64,000 nt of DNA from an uncultured Gemmatimonadota bacterium (lineage in GTDB: Bacteria > Gemmatimonadota > Gemmatimonadetes > Gemmatimonadales > Gemmatimonadaceae): positions 62,001 to 126,000 of the forward strand of contig CAIRYG010000010.1 of the NCBI GenBank assembly GCA_903882745.1. The letters are read 5' to 3'. Positions 38,471 to 49,497 of this stretch are shown here, piece after piece (position 1 is the first letter of the stretch; each line of letters starts with the position of its first letter). A program made the translations under genes and the position numbers. Under the pieces are notes generated by a model. That model made no database searches and was not told the DNA's origin. It worked only from the letters and a program-made list of their open reading frames with translations.

Positions 38471-38827
38471 TGGAGGCGGGGAGATTCGAACTCCCGTCTT
38501 GCATAGGATCTTCCGCAACGTCTACGCGCGTATCCCACCGATTAATGTTTCCAACGGCTGGCCAGTGGGCCGCCCATCGTTGGATGAGCCCTCTAAAGTT
38601 TCGCTCAACGACGGAAGGCGCGCCGCCAAGCTATCCCGGATTTGCGATACCTAGGAAGCCGCCCCGGGAGGGCTTCCTCTTAGGCACTGCTGGACGTAAC
38701 TAAAAGTTACGCAGCAAGAGCGAAGTTGTTGTTCGCAGTTGGATCTTTCCCGAGTGTTTTACCAGGAACCCGAGGACCTGGGCGCGCAGCTACGGGGTCA
38801 CTTACACAATCGATTCCGGTCGCCCCC
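38471..38827 (-). ncRNA. ssrA: Transfer-messenger RNA
   Basis: Minus strand 5' GGGGGCGACCGGAATCGATTGTG; tag reading frame GCGAACAACAACTTCGCTCTTGCTGCGTAA (ANNNFALAA*); 3' T-arm GGGAGTTCGAATCTCCCCGCCTCCA; acceptor GGGGGCG pairs with CGCCTCC. Confidence 0.95.
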
Positions 38828-38881
38828 GTACCTACCCCTCAAATATACACCTCCCGCTGACATTCTGCTCGACAGACCGGC

Positions 38882-39643
38882 TCAACCCGCCGGCTCACCC
38901 AAAATCCGCGCAGCCGCCATCGCCGCGCCGAACCCGTTGTCGATGTTGCACACCACCACGCCCGCGGCGCAGCTGTTCAGCATCGTGAGCAGTGCCGCCA
39001 GCCCGCCGAAGCTCGCACCATAGCCGACACTCGACGGCACCGCAATCACGGGCACCCGCACGAGCCCGCCCACGACGCTGGGCAGCGCGCCATCCATCCC
39101 GGCGACCACGATGATCACCGCGGCCTCGCGCAACACGTCCTGCTTGGCCAGCAGTCTGTGAATCCCCGCCACACCGACATCCGTGAGCCGCTGCACTGGG
39201 ATCCCGAGCGCCCCAAGCGTCGCAGCCGCCTCCTCCGCCACCGGCAGATCACTCGTCCCCGCGGTGACGATAAGGCACGCACCACCCCCAGAGGCGGGCA
39301 CAGCACTCGACGGCGCCAAGTACACGGTCCGACCAAGTGCGTTCACATCGGCCCCGGGGAACCGCGCCGCGATCGCGCCCTGCTGGGCCGCATCGGTGCG
39401 CGTCACCAGGAACCCATCGCGGTGTTCGGCGATCCGCTCGCAGATCGCCACCACCTGCTCGACGGTCTTCCCCTCCCCGAACACGACCTCGGGATATCCG
39501 CTCCGCAGCGCACGATGATGATCGATGCTGGCGAAGCCAAGCGACTCCACCGGTTCGGCGTCGAGGACGCGCAGCGCATCATCGACCGTCGAACGCCCTG
39601 CTGAGAGTTCCTCAAGCAGTGCGCGGACCCGATCGCGACGCAT
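38882..39643 (-). CDS. larB: LarB-type AIR carboxylase-like protein (nickel-pincer cofactor family)
   Basis: LDAEPVESLGFASIDHHRALRSGYPEVVFGEGKTVEQVV; VVAGMDGALPSVVGGLVRVPVIAVPSSVGYGASFGGLAALLTMLNSCAAGVVVCNIDNGFGAA. Confidence 0.9.
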   Translation of the reverse strand: MRRDRVRALLEELSAGRSTVDDALRVLDAEPVESLGFASIDHHRALRSGYPEVVFGEGKTVEQVVAICERIAEHRDGFLVTRTDAAQQGAIAARFPGADVNALGRTVYLAPSSAVPASGGGACLIVTAGTSDLPVAEEAAATLGALGIPVQRLTDVGVAGIHRLLAKQDVLREAAVIIVVAGMDGALPSVVGGLVRVPVIAVPSSVGYGASFGGLAALLTMLNSCAAGVVVCNIDNGFGAAMAAARILGEPAG

Positions 39644-40698
39644 TAGTGCTCGGTCTCCAGCAACTCGGCGTCCAGCTCGGCGGCCACTACGCTGTCGGCG
39701 GCCGCATCGAGCGCCTCACGGTGCCAGCCACTCGCGAGATACCCCGCAAAAATCCCCTCGACTTCGTCAAAGCTGTTCACGGTATGCAACGCGCGTCGCA
39801 ACTCTGCCGAGTTGGGGAGCCCCTTCACATACCAGCCGAGGTGTTTGCGGAACTCGAGCGCCGCACCAACGAGATCCGTTTCGTAGGCCATCACCATGCG
39901 GCAATGATCAATCGCAACGGCGAATCGTTCTTCCACTGAGGGTGGTGCTGGCATCGGCTCGCCATTCAACAGCGCGCGCGCCTGCCGGAAAATCCATGGC
40001 TGCCCAAACGATCCGCGCGCAATCATCACCCCGGCGCAGCCGGTCTCGGTGCGCATCCGCAGCGCGTCCTGCGCGGTCTTGATATCGCCATTGCCAATCA
40101 CCGGGATCTCGAGCGCCTCCACCACGGCCGCAATCTCATCCCAGTGTGCATGCCCGGTGTACATCTGCGTGCGGGTGCGCGGATGCAAGGCAATCGCCCC
40201 AACACCAGCGGCCTGGCACCGCAACGCGATCTTGACGGGGTCGCGCATCTCTTCGTTCCACCCGCTGCGAATCTTGCAGGTCACCGGAAGGTTCGTCCCC
40301 GACCGCACCGCGCGAATCACCTGCTCGACGAGGTCGAGATCCTTCAAGCACCCCGACCCGCCATTCCGCCGCACCACCTTCTTGACGGGGCAGCCGAAGT
40401 TGATGTCAATGAACTCGGGCTGGAACACATCGGTCACCAATGCGGCTGCCTCACGCATGGCGTCCGGATCAGCACCAAAAATCTGCACCCCAATCGGGCG
40501 CTCATCTGCCCCAAATCGGAGTTTCGACATGGTCGCCTCATTCTCGCGCCGGATCCCCTCGGCGGACAAGAACTCCGTCACCACCACATCCGCCCCCCAC
40601 TGCCGGCAGAGCCGGCGAAATGGCGACTCCGACACCCCGGCCATTGGGGCGAGGATCAGCGGGACATCGTGCGTAGTCGGATACGGGAATACAGGCAT
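39643..40698 (-). CDS. tRNA-dihydrouridine synthase (DusB-like)
   Basis: LAPMAGVSESPFRRLCRQWGADVVVTEFLSAEG; DINFGCPVKKVVRRNGGSGCL; TCKIRSGW; VIGNGDIKTAQDAL. Confidence 0.93.
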   Translation of the reverse strand: MPVFPYPTTHDVPLILAPMAGVSESPFRRLCRQWGADVVVTEFLSAEGIRRENEATMSKLRFGADERPIGVQIFGADPDAMREAAALVTDVFQPEFIDINFGCPVKKVVRRNGGSGCLKDLDLVEQVIRAVRSGTNLPVTCKIRSGWNEEMRDPVKIALRCQAAGVGAIALHPRTRTQMYTGHAHWDEIAAVVEALEIPVIGNGDIKTAQDALRMRTETGCAGVMIARGSFGQPWIFRQARALLNGEPMPAPPSVEERFAVAIDHCRMVMAYETDLVGAALEFRKHLGWYVKGLPNSAELRRALHTVNSFDEVEGIFAGYLASGWHREALDAAADSVVAAELDAELLETEH

Positions 40699-40831
40699 AA
40701 TCGGAAGCTAAACAACACTGCAACTGCTTGCAACGTCGACATTTGACGCAACTCTGCCCCGTCGTTAGTTTGCAGGGATAATCAACGAAACGTGGGAGCG
40801 CGCCTTGCGCCTCCAGACACCGAGGAGCGGT

Positions 40832-41284
40832 ATGGAACTGCGCGAGTTTTTCTCCGAAGACGCCGTCAAGCTGGACCTCGAAGGCATTACCAAGGACGAC
40901 GTGCTCAAGGAGCTCATCGGACTGCTCGCCCTCGACGAAAAGAACGAGGCCATGCTGTTCAAGATGCTCAAGCGCCGCGAGAACCTTGGCTCCACCGGCA
41001 TTGGCCGCGGGATCGCGATTCCCCACTGCCGTTCCCTGGTGGTGAACAAGCTCCGCGTGGCGTTTGGCCGGAAAAAGGAAGGGCTCGACTTCAAGGCCAT
41101 CGACGAGAAGCCGGTGCATTTCTTCTTCCTGATTGTTGCCCCGCCCCTCGAAGTCTCCAACCAATACCTCCCCGTATTGGGAAAGATCGCGCAGTTCTCC
41201 AAGGAGACCGACGTGCCCGATCGCCTGCTGGCGATCACGCAGCCTTCGGAGTTCATGCGGTTACTGGAAGAAAAGGGCGTCTAG
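40832..41284 (+). CDS. PTS EIIA (PtsN-like) protein
   Basis: MELREFFSEDAVKLDLEGITKDDVLKELIGLL; STGIGRGIAIPHCRS active-site His. Confidence 0.85.
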   Translation: MELREFFSEDAVKLDLEGITKDDVLKELIGLLALDEKNEAMLFKMLKRRENLGSTGIGRGIAIPHCRSLVVNKLRVAFGRKKEGLDFKAIDEKPVHFFFLIVAPPLEVSNQYLPVLGKIAQFSKETDVPDRLLAITQPSEFMRLLEEKGV

Positions 41285-41298
41285 TCCGAAGCGTTGCA

Positions 41299-41330
41299 GG
41301 GGCGCATCTTTCAGAGATGCGCCCCTTTTT
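41299..41330 (+). terminator. Intrinsic terminator after ptsN-like gene
   Basis: GGGGCGCATCT-TTCAG-AGATGCGCCCC followed by TTTTT. Confidence 0.88.
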
Positions 41331-41337
41331 CACGCCC

Positions 41338-42531
41338 ATGCCGCACGCGCCCACACGCGCCCTGGCCACCGCGACTAGACAGGCCCGGTCGCTGGTCCTA
41401 GGCGTCGCACTCCTCCTTCTAGGCACCAGCGCCCCGCTGACTGCGCAGGCCTCGAGCACGTCCAAGACTGCGGCAAAGTCTACACAGTCGACCAAGTCCA
41501 AGGCTGGAACGAAGTCCAAGGCTGGAACGAAGTCTAAGAAGGGGTCGAGCAAGAAAAAGAAGAAGACCGAAAAGGAAGTCGCCGCCCCGATCCCCACCCA
41601 TCGGTATACGGCAGACACGATCACCGTTGGCTCCGCCACAGCAGCGCGAAATACGCGCGTCCTTGGAACGCTCAACGCGACATCCCCAAACGGAGCCACA
41701 CGGGCGATTCCACTCGCCGTTATTCACGGCGCCAAAGCCGGCCCGATTGTGGCGTACCTCTCGCAGGCCCCCGATTCCGCCTTCAGCACCGTCGCGGGAC
41801 TCAACAAAGTCGTCAACTTGATCGACCCCGCCAAAGTAAGTGGGTCAATTGTCATCGTGCCGTGGTTCGACGCGGACGCTGCCCCGGTAATCATCGAACA
41901 GATCGCGGCCCGCGCTGACATCATTGTTGCGTTTTCAGGCCAGTCAATTGACGACGACCTGCACCCCTATGGCTACTGGTCGCGCACCGGCGTCACGGCC
42001 CAAGACAAAGCGGGCGGCGCACTCGCCATGGCCTTTGGACTCGACGTCATCTCCATTCGCGACGTCAACGTCGCCGCCACATCCAAGCGCGACGATCTAC
42101 TCAGCACGGCGCTCGCCGATGGAAAAAGCGTCCTGCTCGTCGAAGGTGGCCGCGCCAGCGCAGCCGCCGCGAGTGCCACGAACTCCGTGGTCGCCGGCTG
42201 CCTCAACGTGCTTGGCTCAATCGGCGTGATCACACGCGCCGTCGGCATGAACGGGAAGGTGTCGTGGATTGGGACCTCCCAGCAGCTACACGCCGAGGTG
42301 AGCGGCGTCTTCACACCAGAGCTCCCGCGCGGCACGAAAGTTCGGAAAGGGCAAAAGGCCGGAACGTTCACCGACAGTGTGAGCGCCGCCGTGACCGACA
42401 TCCTAGCTCCACGCGACGGAATCATCACCTACATTCGCGGCACGCCAACTGCCGCGAGGGACGCCACGATTCTGACCGTCGCCACAAACTACGGCGCCAC
42501 TCCCCCGCCATACAGCAAGCCAAAACCATGA
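41338..42531 (+). CDS. Exported AstE/AspA-like (M14-related) protein, apparently lacking Zn ligands, with Lys/Ser-rich linker
   Basis: Signal-like N-terminus; KSKAGTKSKAGTKSKKGSSKKKKKTEKE linker; IPLAVIHGAKAGPIVAYLSQAPDSAF...DDDLHPYGYW; C-terminal barrel-like domain SGVFTPELPRGTKVRKGQKAG. Confidence 0.65.
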   Translation: MPHAPTRALATATRQARSLVLGVALLLLGTSAPLTAQASSTSKTAAKSTQSTKSKAGTKSKAGTKSKKGSSKKKKKTEKEVAAPIPTHRYTADTITVGSATAARNTRVLGTLNATSPNGATRAIPLAVIHGAKAGPIVAYLSQAPDSAFSTVAGLNKVVNLIDPAKVSGSIVIVPWFDADAAPVIIEQIAARADIIVAFSGQSIDDDLHPYGYWSRTGVTAQDKAGGALAMAFGLDVISIRDVNVAATSKRDDLLSTALADGKSVLLVEGGRASAAAASATNSVVAGCLNVLGSIGVITRAVGMNGKVSWIGTSQQLHAEVSGVFTPELPRGTKVRKGQKAGTFTDSVSAAVTDILAPRDGIITYIRGTPTAARDATILTVATNYGATPPPYSKPKP

Positions 42532-43292
42532 CGCACCCGTGGATCATCGCTGAGTCAACCTGGCGTACGGTCGGCACCACCGCCTACGATCTTGCCGTGC
42601 TACCGTGGGGGGCAACGGAGGCGCACAACTTCCATCTCCCCTACGCCACCGACAACTACCAGAGCGACGCCGTCGCCGCCGAATCAGCTCGGCGAGCGTG
42701 GGGCCGCGGCACGCGGACCGCCGTGCTTCCGTGCATTCCCTTTGGCGTGAACACAGGGCAGCTGGATATTCCCTTCTGCGTAAATCTGAATCCCTCGACG
42801 CAAGCGGGAATTCTCTCCGACGTCGTGCACGCGCTCGAAGTTCAGGGCGTCACCAAGCTCGTGATTCTGAACGGGCACGGGGGGAACGACTTTCGACAAA
42901 TGATTCGTGAGTTGCAACCACGCACGAAGGTGTTCCTTTCCGCTATCAACTGGTACAAGGTGGTGGAACCGCGTGAGCACTTCGCGGACCTCGGCGATCA
43001 CGCCGGAGAGCTCGAGACAAGCGTAATGCAGCACATCCAGCCGTCGCTCGTGCGCCCACTCGCTGAAGCGGGCCCGGGCCGCGAGCACAAGAGCCGCCTC
43101 CAGGGGATCCGCGAGGGATGGGCGTGGGCACCGCGACAGTGGACCAAAGTCACGGCTGATACAGGCATTGGCAATCCGGCCGCTGCGACGTCGGAGAAAG
43201 GGCGCCTGTACTTCGACGCGGTGTGCGCACGCGTGTCGAGCTACTTCGTGGAACTCGCGGCGCTGGATCCCGCGGATCCGTACCTCCCCTAG
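42528..43292 (+). CDS. Creatininase family protein
   Basis: AVLPWGATEAHNFHLPYATDNYQSD; KLVILNGHGGNDFRQMIREL; DHAGELETSVMQHI. Confidence 0.9.
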   Translation: MTHPWIIAESTWRTVGTTAYDLAVLPWGATEAHNFHLPYATDNYQSDAVAAESARRAWGRGTRTAVLPCIPFGVNTGQLDIPFCVNLNPSTQAGILSDVVHALEVQGVTKLVILNGHGGNDFRQMIRELQPRTKVFLSAINWYKVVEPREHFADLGDHAGELETSVMQHIQPSLVRPLAEAGPGREHKSRLQGIREGWAWAPRQWTKVTADTGIGNPAAATSEKGRLYFDAVCARVSSYFVELAALDPADPYLP

Positions 43293-43296
43293 TCCG

Positions 43297-44694
43297 TCAG
43301 CCCGCGAGTTCAGCCAGTTCGAACTCCTGAGTGTCCTCGATCTGCAGCCGCTGCACATCCTGCGTGAGCCGCCAGCGCACGCGGAGCACCTGCAAAAGCG
43401 CGACCGCCGCAAGGCTGATCACATAGGCCCACCACACGCCCTGTGGGCCAAGGCGAGCCCAGAACGCCAGTGCGAACATCAGCGGGATACCAAGTCCCCA
43501 GAATCCGCCAAGATGCAACAGCATTGGCACGCGCGTGTCGCCCGTACCGCGCAGAATGCCCGCGGACACGCACTGGATCCCATCGAAAATCTGGAACGTT
43601 CCCGCAATCATAATCAGTGAGGCGGCCAGCGCTGCCGTCTCTGGGTCAGCGATGAACAATCGCGCCAATCCACTCGGCATCAGAATAAACACCGCCGCCG
43701 CACCGCACATAAAGCCGAGTCCGAGCACAACGGCGGCAACGGCGTCGCGACGAGCGCCCGCGAGATCGCCCCGCCCGATCGCCCGGCCAACCATCGCCGC
43801 CGCCGCGGCCGAAACGCCGAGGGGCACCATGAAAGTGATCGACGCGAGGTTCAGCGCGATCTCATGCGCGGCCAACGGCCCGGCGCCGAGCCATCCAATA
43901 ATGACCGCGCCGAGCGAGAAGACCGCCATCTCGAGCCACATTTGGAATGCGACGGGCGCACCAATACTCACCATGCGCATCAAGGGCTTGAGCCGCGCCG
44001 CATCGGAGCGCCACGGGCGGAGTTGCGGGCCGATCTCCTTCCACCCGAGCGCGAGGATAATCCCAAACATCAACCAGCGACTCAGCACCGTGGAAAGCGA
44101 GGAGCCGACTGCGCCGAGTGCCGGTGCGCCGAGGTGTCCGTAGATGAACACCCAGTTGAAGAGCGCGTTCGCGATATTTGCCACGACAATCGCCACGACC
44201 ACCGCTCGTACCGTGCCAATGGCTTGCAGCGTCACGCGCAAAACCACAAACAAATAGAACGGTAACACGCCCAGCGCCGACCACCGTGCGAACTGCGAGG
44301 CAATCACCGATACCGCCGGAGACTGCTTGATGGCCGCAAAGAACAACTCCCCTGGCATCAACAGCAGCACCGTGGGAATCGTGAGCGCGAAGGCCAGCAA
44401 AATGCCGCGCTGCACACCGCGCGAGATCGCCTCATGGTCCTCGGCACCCACGGCTTGCGACACCACTGGATCGAGCACGAGCAGGAGCCCGAGCCCCGGC
44501 ATCGTGAGGTTCACCCAATAGAGATGGCCTAGTGCAACCGCGGCGACGGTCTCGGGCGAGACCCGACCGACCATCGCCGTATCGACCACCCCCATGAGCA
44601 TGATGCCGACCTGCGCGAGCACAATTGGCACCGCGAGCCGCAACATCTCGCGCAGCTCGTCACGGGTCGGCACGAGCTCCGCGAAGTTCGTCAT
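43297..44694 (-). CDS. MATE family efflux transporter
   Basis: 12-TM pattern; PIVLAQVGIMLMGVVDTAMVGRVSPETVAAVALG; VPLGVSAAAAAMVGRAIGRGDLAGARR. Confidence 0.92.
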   Translation of the reverse strand: MTNFAELVPTRDELREMLRLAVPIVLAQVGIMLMGVVDTAMVGRVSPETVAAVALGHLYWVNLTMPGLGLLLVLDPVVSQAVGAEDHEAISRGVQRGILLAFALTIPTVLLLMPGELFFAAIKQSPAVSVIASQFARWSALGVLPFYLFVVLRVTLQAIGTVRAVVVAIVVANIANALFNWVFIYGHLGAPALGAVGSSLSTVLSRWLMFGIILALGWKEIGPQLRPWRSDAARLKPLMRMVSIGAPVAFQMWLEMAVFSLGAVIIGWLGAGPLAAHEIALNLASITFMVPLGVSAAAAAMVGRAIGRGDLAGARRDAVAAVVLGLGFMCGAAAVFILMPSGLARLFIADPETAALAASLIMIAGTFQIFDGIQCVSAGILRGTGDTRVPMLLHLGGFWGLGIPLMFALAFWARLGPQGVWWAYVISLAAVALLQVLRVRWRLTQDVQRLQIEDTQEFELAELAG

Positions 44695-44704
44695 GAGGCG
44701 GGAC

Positions 44705-46247
44705 TTACTCCCACTCGATCGTGGCCGGCGGCTTGGAGCTGACGTCGTATACCACGCGGTTCACCCCCTTCACCTCATTGATGATCCGCCCCGAAATGCG
44801 CGCGAGCACATCGTACGGGAACGGATACCAGTCGGCGGTCATCCCGTCGGTGCTCGTCACGGCGCGCAACGCAATCGCGTTCTCGTAGGTGCGACCATCG
44901 CCCATCACACCCACCGAACGCACCGGAAGGAACACCGCGAACGCCTGCCAGATCTCGTTGTACAGACCCGCCGAACGGATCTCTTCGAGGTAAATGGCGT
45001 CGGCGGCACGCAGCGTGTCGAGCTTCTGCTGATCAACGGCGCCGAGCACGCGGATCGCGAGCCCAGGGCCGGGGAACGGATGCCGCCCGACCATCTCCTC
45101 GGGCAGGCCAAGCTCACGCCCGACATTGCGCACTTCATCCTTGAACAACTCGCGCAGCGGCTCAATGAGCTTGAACTTCATGTCAGCCTTGAGTCCGCCA
45201 ACGTTGTGATGCGTTTTGATCGTCGCGCTTGGACCGCCCTTCGCGCTCACACTCTCGATCACGTCGGGGTACAAGGTTCCCTGCACCAGGAACTCCGCAT
45301 GTTCGCCCGCGCGCGCGGTGGCTGCCTCAAACACGTCAATAAATGCGTGGCCAATGGCCTTCCGCTTCGCCTCGGGCTCATCGACCCCAGCAAGTGCGGT
45401 CAGGAATCGCTCCTCCGCGCGCTCGGTCACGAGCCGAATCCCGAGATGCTCACCCATCGTGCGCTCCACCTGCTCGCGTTCGTGGAGTCGGAGCAGGCCG
45501 TTGTCGACAAAGACACAGGTGAGCTGATCGCCGATCGCTTTATGAACCAGCGCTGCCGCGACGCTCGAATCGACGCCACCGCTGAGGCCACAAATCACCT
45601 TCTTATCACCAACCAGCGCGCGGATCTTTGCGACCTCGAGATCGATAAACGATCCCGGGGTCCAATCCGGCTTCGCGTGACAGACATCAAACAAGAAATT
45701 CTGAATGATCTCGGCGCCGCGCACGGTATGCGCGACTTCCGAGTGAAACTGAATCGCGTGAATCGGCTTGGTGGCGTGTCGGAAGCCCGCGACAATCCCG
45801 CCCGAACTCGCGGTCCGCACGTAGCCCGGCGGCGGCTCATCCACGTGGTCACCATGACTCATCCACACCTGCGTTTCCTCACCCACGGCGAAGCCGCGGA
45901 AGATCCCGTCGGCTTCGTCCACCGTCACCATGGCGCGGCCGTATTCACGGCCACCGCCGGCGGCCACCACACCCCCTTCGGCATGCGTAATCCACTGGAG
46001 TCCGTAACAGACGCCGAGCAGCGGGGCGATGTCGAGAATCCCGGTGTCGAAGTTCGGGGCGCCTTCATCGGTCACAGAGTTCGGGCCGCCACTCAGGATA
46101 ATGCCGGTCGGCTTCCAGTCACGAATCCACTGGAGGGAACGGGTGGGCGGGTGAATCTCACTGTAGACACGCGCCTCACGCACGCGGCGCGCGATCAGCT
46201 GCGTGAACTGGCTACCGCAATCGAGGATCAGGATCCGAGACGTCACG
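44705..46247 (-). CDS. guaA: GMP synthase (glutamine-hydrolysing)
   Basis: [63 protein letters not shown]-terminal [11 protein letters not shown]. Start inferred. Confidence 0.96.
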
Positions 46248-46250
46248 AGA

Positions 46251-46760
46251 TCAGAATTGCCACTTGGGGTCGGACAGCTTGATGAACTCGACGTGCTTGC
46301 TGTCGAGATCGAGAACGGCGGCGGTCGGTGCGCCATGCAGCCAGCCACAGGCCTCGCCGGGATTGATAATCATCGTGTCGCCACGGGTCTTCATGGACTG
46401 TTGATGCTCACTGCCGTGCACCACAAAGTGGTGCGCGCTGATCGAGCGCGACGTGGTATCACCGATATCGTGCACGAGCAAAATCTTGTGCTCGCCAATC
46501 GTGAGACTATGCGGCGACTCGAACAACTCGTGACCCATACCCTGCGCAGCGAACGCCTTGAGGCCTTGCTGGTCACCATCATTGTGACCAAAGACGCCGG
46601 CCAGCGCGAGGTTCGCGTCCTGGAATGGCTTGAGAGAAAACGGCGAGCAGAAGTCGCCGGCGTGCAGCACGAGCCCAACGCCAAGGTCGGTCATGCGACG
46701 CACCAACTCGGCCACGGCAGGTACACGATCGTGCGTGTCGGACATCAGGCCGATCAGCAT
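46251..46760 (-). CDS. YfcE-type metallophosphoesterase
   Basis: [50 protein letters not shown]. Start within 46251..46775 inferred. Confidence 0.88.
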   Translation of the reverse strand: MLIGLMSDTHDRVPAVAELVRRMTDLGVGLVLHAGDFCSPFSLKPFQDANLALAGVFGHNDGDQQGLKAFAAQGMGHELFESPHSLTIGEHKILLVHDIGDTTSRSISAHHFVVHGSEHQQSMKTRGDTMIINPGEACGWLHGAPTAAVLDLDSKHVEFIKLSDPKWQF

Positions 46761-48045
46761 GAGGCATCGCTCCAAACAGGGTCGGACTGCTCGAGTCGAA
46801 CAAGGTCGGCATACTGCTCACGTGCGGTAACGACCGCGTACCGGGGACCGTCCACCAACACTTCGGCCGGCCGCGGCCGAGCGTTGTAGGTGGACCCCAT
46901 GACATAGCCGTACGCACCTGCCGTATGGACCGCGATCAAATCACCAGGAGAAACATCGTCCATTTCGCGGTCGAGCGCGAGGAAGTCCCCGCTCTCGCAC
47001 ACCGGACCAACCACATCCAGGCGCGCAGTAGTGCCATTCGGACGTACCGCATCAATCTGATGGTAGGCGTCGTAATGCGACGGCCGCAGCAGGTCGTTCA
47101 TCCCCGCGTCGACAATCGCGTAGTCCTTTCCACCGCTATGCTTGCGATACAGTACCCGCGCGAGCATCACACCACTTGCCGCAACGAAGAACCGACCAGG
47201 CTCCACCAACAGTTCAGTTCCCGTCTCGCGAGCCAGCGCACCGACGATTGCTGCATAGCCCTCGAGATCCGGCTCGGGATCACCACTCTGGTAACTGACC
47301 GGCAATCCGCCGCCGACATCGACATAGCGCAGTTGCGCGCCGGCCGTGGTCACCCGAGCCGCGAGTTCCGCGATTCGCTCGGCTCCGAGGCGATAGGGCT
47401 CCACGGTGGCCAGCTGCGACCCGAGGTGCATATCGAGCGCGGCGAGTTCGATGCCGGGCAACCGGAGCGCCGCCTGGGCGCAGTGCATCGCGTCGTCCCA
47501 CGGAATCCCGAACTTGTGCCCCTTGGCTCCCGTCGCGATGTAGGCATGTGGGGTCTCGACCAAGACTTCCGGATTAATTCGAAGACCGACCGCGGCTGTC
47601 GTGCCAAGCTCCTGCGCAATGCTCGAGAGCAACTCGAGCTCAGCCAACGACTCCACATTGATCAGCTTCACCCCGGCCAACACCGCCTCGCGGAGCTCCA
47701 GCGCATTCTTGCCGACCCCGCCTAAAAGGATGTCGCGTCCCGCGAATCCCGCCTGCTGGGCACGGAACAGCTCTCCCCCACTGACGACATCGACGCCGGC
47801 ACCAAGTTCGCGAAGCAGTCTCAACACCGCGCGGTTGCTATTGGCCTTGGCGGTGAAATGCAGCCGGTGCGGGATCCCCGACAGCGCCGACGACAAACGC
47901 CGGTACCGCTCGCGGATCACCCCAGCACTGTACACAAAGGTGGGCGTGCCGACGTCGCGCGCGATGCGCTCCGCCGATACGTCCTCACAGTGCAGCGCGC
48001 CGTCGCGGCGCCCGAACGCGGCGTCTAGTACGCCTTCGCCCACAC
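46754..48045 (-). CDS. lysA: Diaminopimelate decarboxylase
   Basis: [97 protein letters not shown] start inferred. Confidence 0.95.
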
Positions 48046-49497
48046 GACCTCGTACTTCGCCGGCTCGCCGGTCACGATACACTTGGTGGGAGCCTCAGCC
48101 GACCGGAACTCTGCATCGGGAATCACACGGATGGTGGCCTTGGTCTCTTCCTTCACCCGCGCCTCGACGGCGGGATCACCATTCCATCCGGCGTACACGA
48201 ACCCGCCCGGCCCCTCCATGATCTGCTTGAACTCCTCGTACGACGTCACATTGCGATGTGTATTCGCGTCACGGCGCGCCTTGGCCGCGGCCAACAGATC
48301 GTTCTGAATCGTTTCGAGCAGCGCAACGACCGACGCGGCCACTCCCTCGCGCGGAATCGCGGCCTTTGCCCGCGTATCACGACGCGCCGAGAACACCGAG
48401 CCCTTCTCGAGGTCCTTGGGGCCGAGCTCCAAGCGCAGCGGCACACCCTGAAGTTCCCACTCGTAATACTTGGCGCCGGGCTTCAGTCCTTCGCGAGCGT
48501 CGACATGCACGCGGAGCCGGTCGTGCGCACCGCGTCCGTTGTAGTCGGTGAGCTCTGCCTTGAGCGCCATGGCGGCTTCGGTGAGGCGCGCACGCTCGTC
48601 GTCGCTCTTCCAAATCGGGACAATCACCACTTCAATCGGCGCGAGCCGCGGCGGTGTTACCAGTCCGTTGTCGTCGCCATGCGTCATCACGAGCCCACCA
48701 ACCATGCGGGTGCTCACACCCCAGCTGGTGTTCCACGCATGCTCGATCTCGCCAGACTCGGCCTGAAACTTGAGCTCAAACGCCTTGGCGAAGTTCTGCC
48801 CGAGGTTGTGCGATGTTCCCGCCTGCAGCGCCTTGTTGTCCTGCATCATCGCTTCGCAGGAATAGGTCCGCAGCGCACCGGCGAACTTCTCGCTCTCTGT
48901 CTTCTGGCCGGTGATCACGGGCATCGCCATCCAATTTTCCATAAAGTCGCGATACACGCCGAGCATACGACGCGTCTCGTCTTCTGCTTCATCGTGCGTC
49001 GCGTGCGCCGTGTGCCCTTCCTGCCAGAGGAACTCCAGCGTGCGCAGGAACAAGCGCGTGCGCATCTCCCAGCGAACAACGTTCGCCCACTGATTGATGA
49101 GCAAGGGCAGATCACGGTACGACTGCACCCACTTGGCGAACATGTGGTAGATGATCGTCTCGCTCGTGGGGCGAACGACCAACGGCTCCTCGAGCTTCTT
49201 GCCACCACCGTGCGTCACCACCGCGCACTCAGGAGCGAACCCCTCAACGTGCTGCGCTTCCTTCTTGAGGAAGCTCTCGGGAATGAACAACGGGAAATAC
49301 GCGTTGCGATGTCCCGTCTCCTTGAACTTGTCATCGAGCGCGCGCTGCATGCGCTCCCAGATCCCATAGCCGTTCGGGCGGATCACCATCGACCCCTTGA
49401 CCGGCGAGTAGTCGGCGAGCTCCGCGCGGAGCACCAGTTCGTTGTACCAGGCGCTAAAGTCGTCGGCGCGGGTCGTGAGCTTCTTGTCGTCGGCCAT
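48025..49497 (-). CDS. proS: Prolyl-tRNA synthetase (archaeal/eukaryotic-like short type)
   Basis: [99 protein letters not shown]-terminus ending in Tyr (VWAKAY). Confidence 0.95.
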   Translation of the reverse strand: MADDKKLTTRADDFSAWYNELVLRAELADYSPVKGSMVIRPNGYGIWERMQRALDDKFKETGHRNAYFPLFIPESFLKKEAQHVEGFAPECAVVTHGGGKKLEEPLVVRPTSETIIYHMFAKWVQSYRDLPLLINQWANVVRWEMRTRLFLRTLEFLWQEGHTAHATHDEAEDETRRMLGVYRDFMENWMAMPVITGQKTESEKFAGALRTYSCEAMMQDNKALQAGTSHNLGQNFAKAFELKFQAESGEIEHAWNTSWGVSTRMVGGLVMTHGDDNGLVTPPRLAPIEVVIVPIWKSDDERARLTEAAMALKAELTDYNGRGAHDRLRVHVDAREGLKPGAKYYEWELQGVPLRLELGPKDLEKGSVFSARRDTRAKAAIPREGVAASVVALLETIQNDLLAAAKARRDANTHRNVTSYEEFKQIMEGPGGFVYAGWNGDPAVEARVKEETKATIRVIPDAEFRSAEAPTKCIVTGEPAKYEVVWAKAY

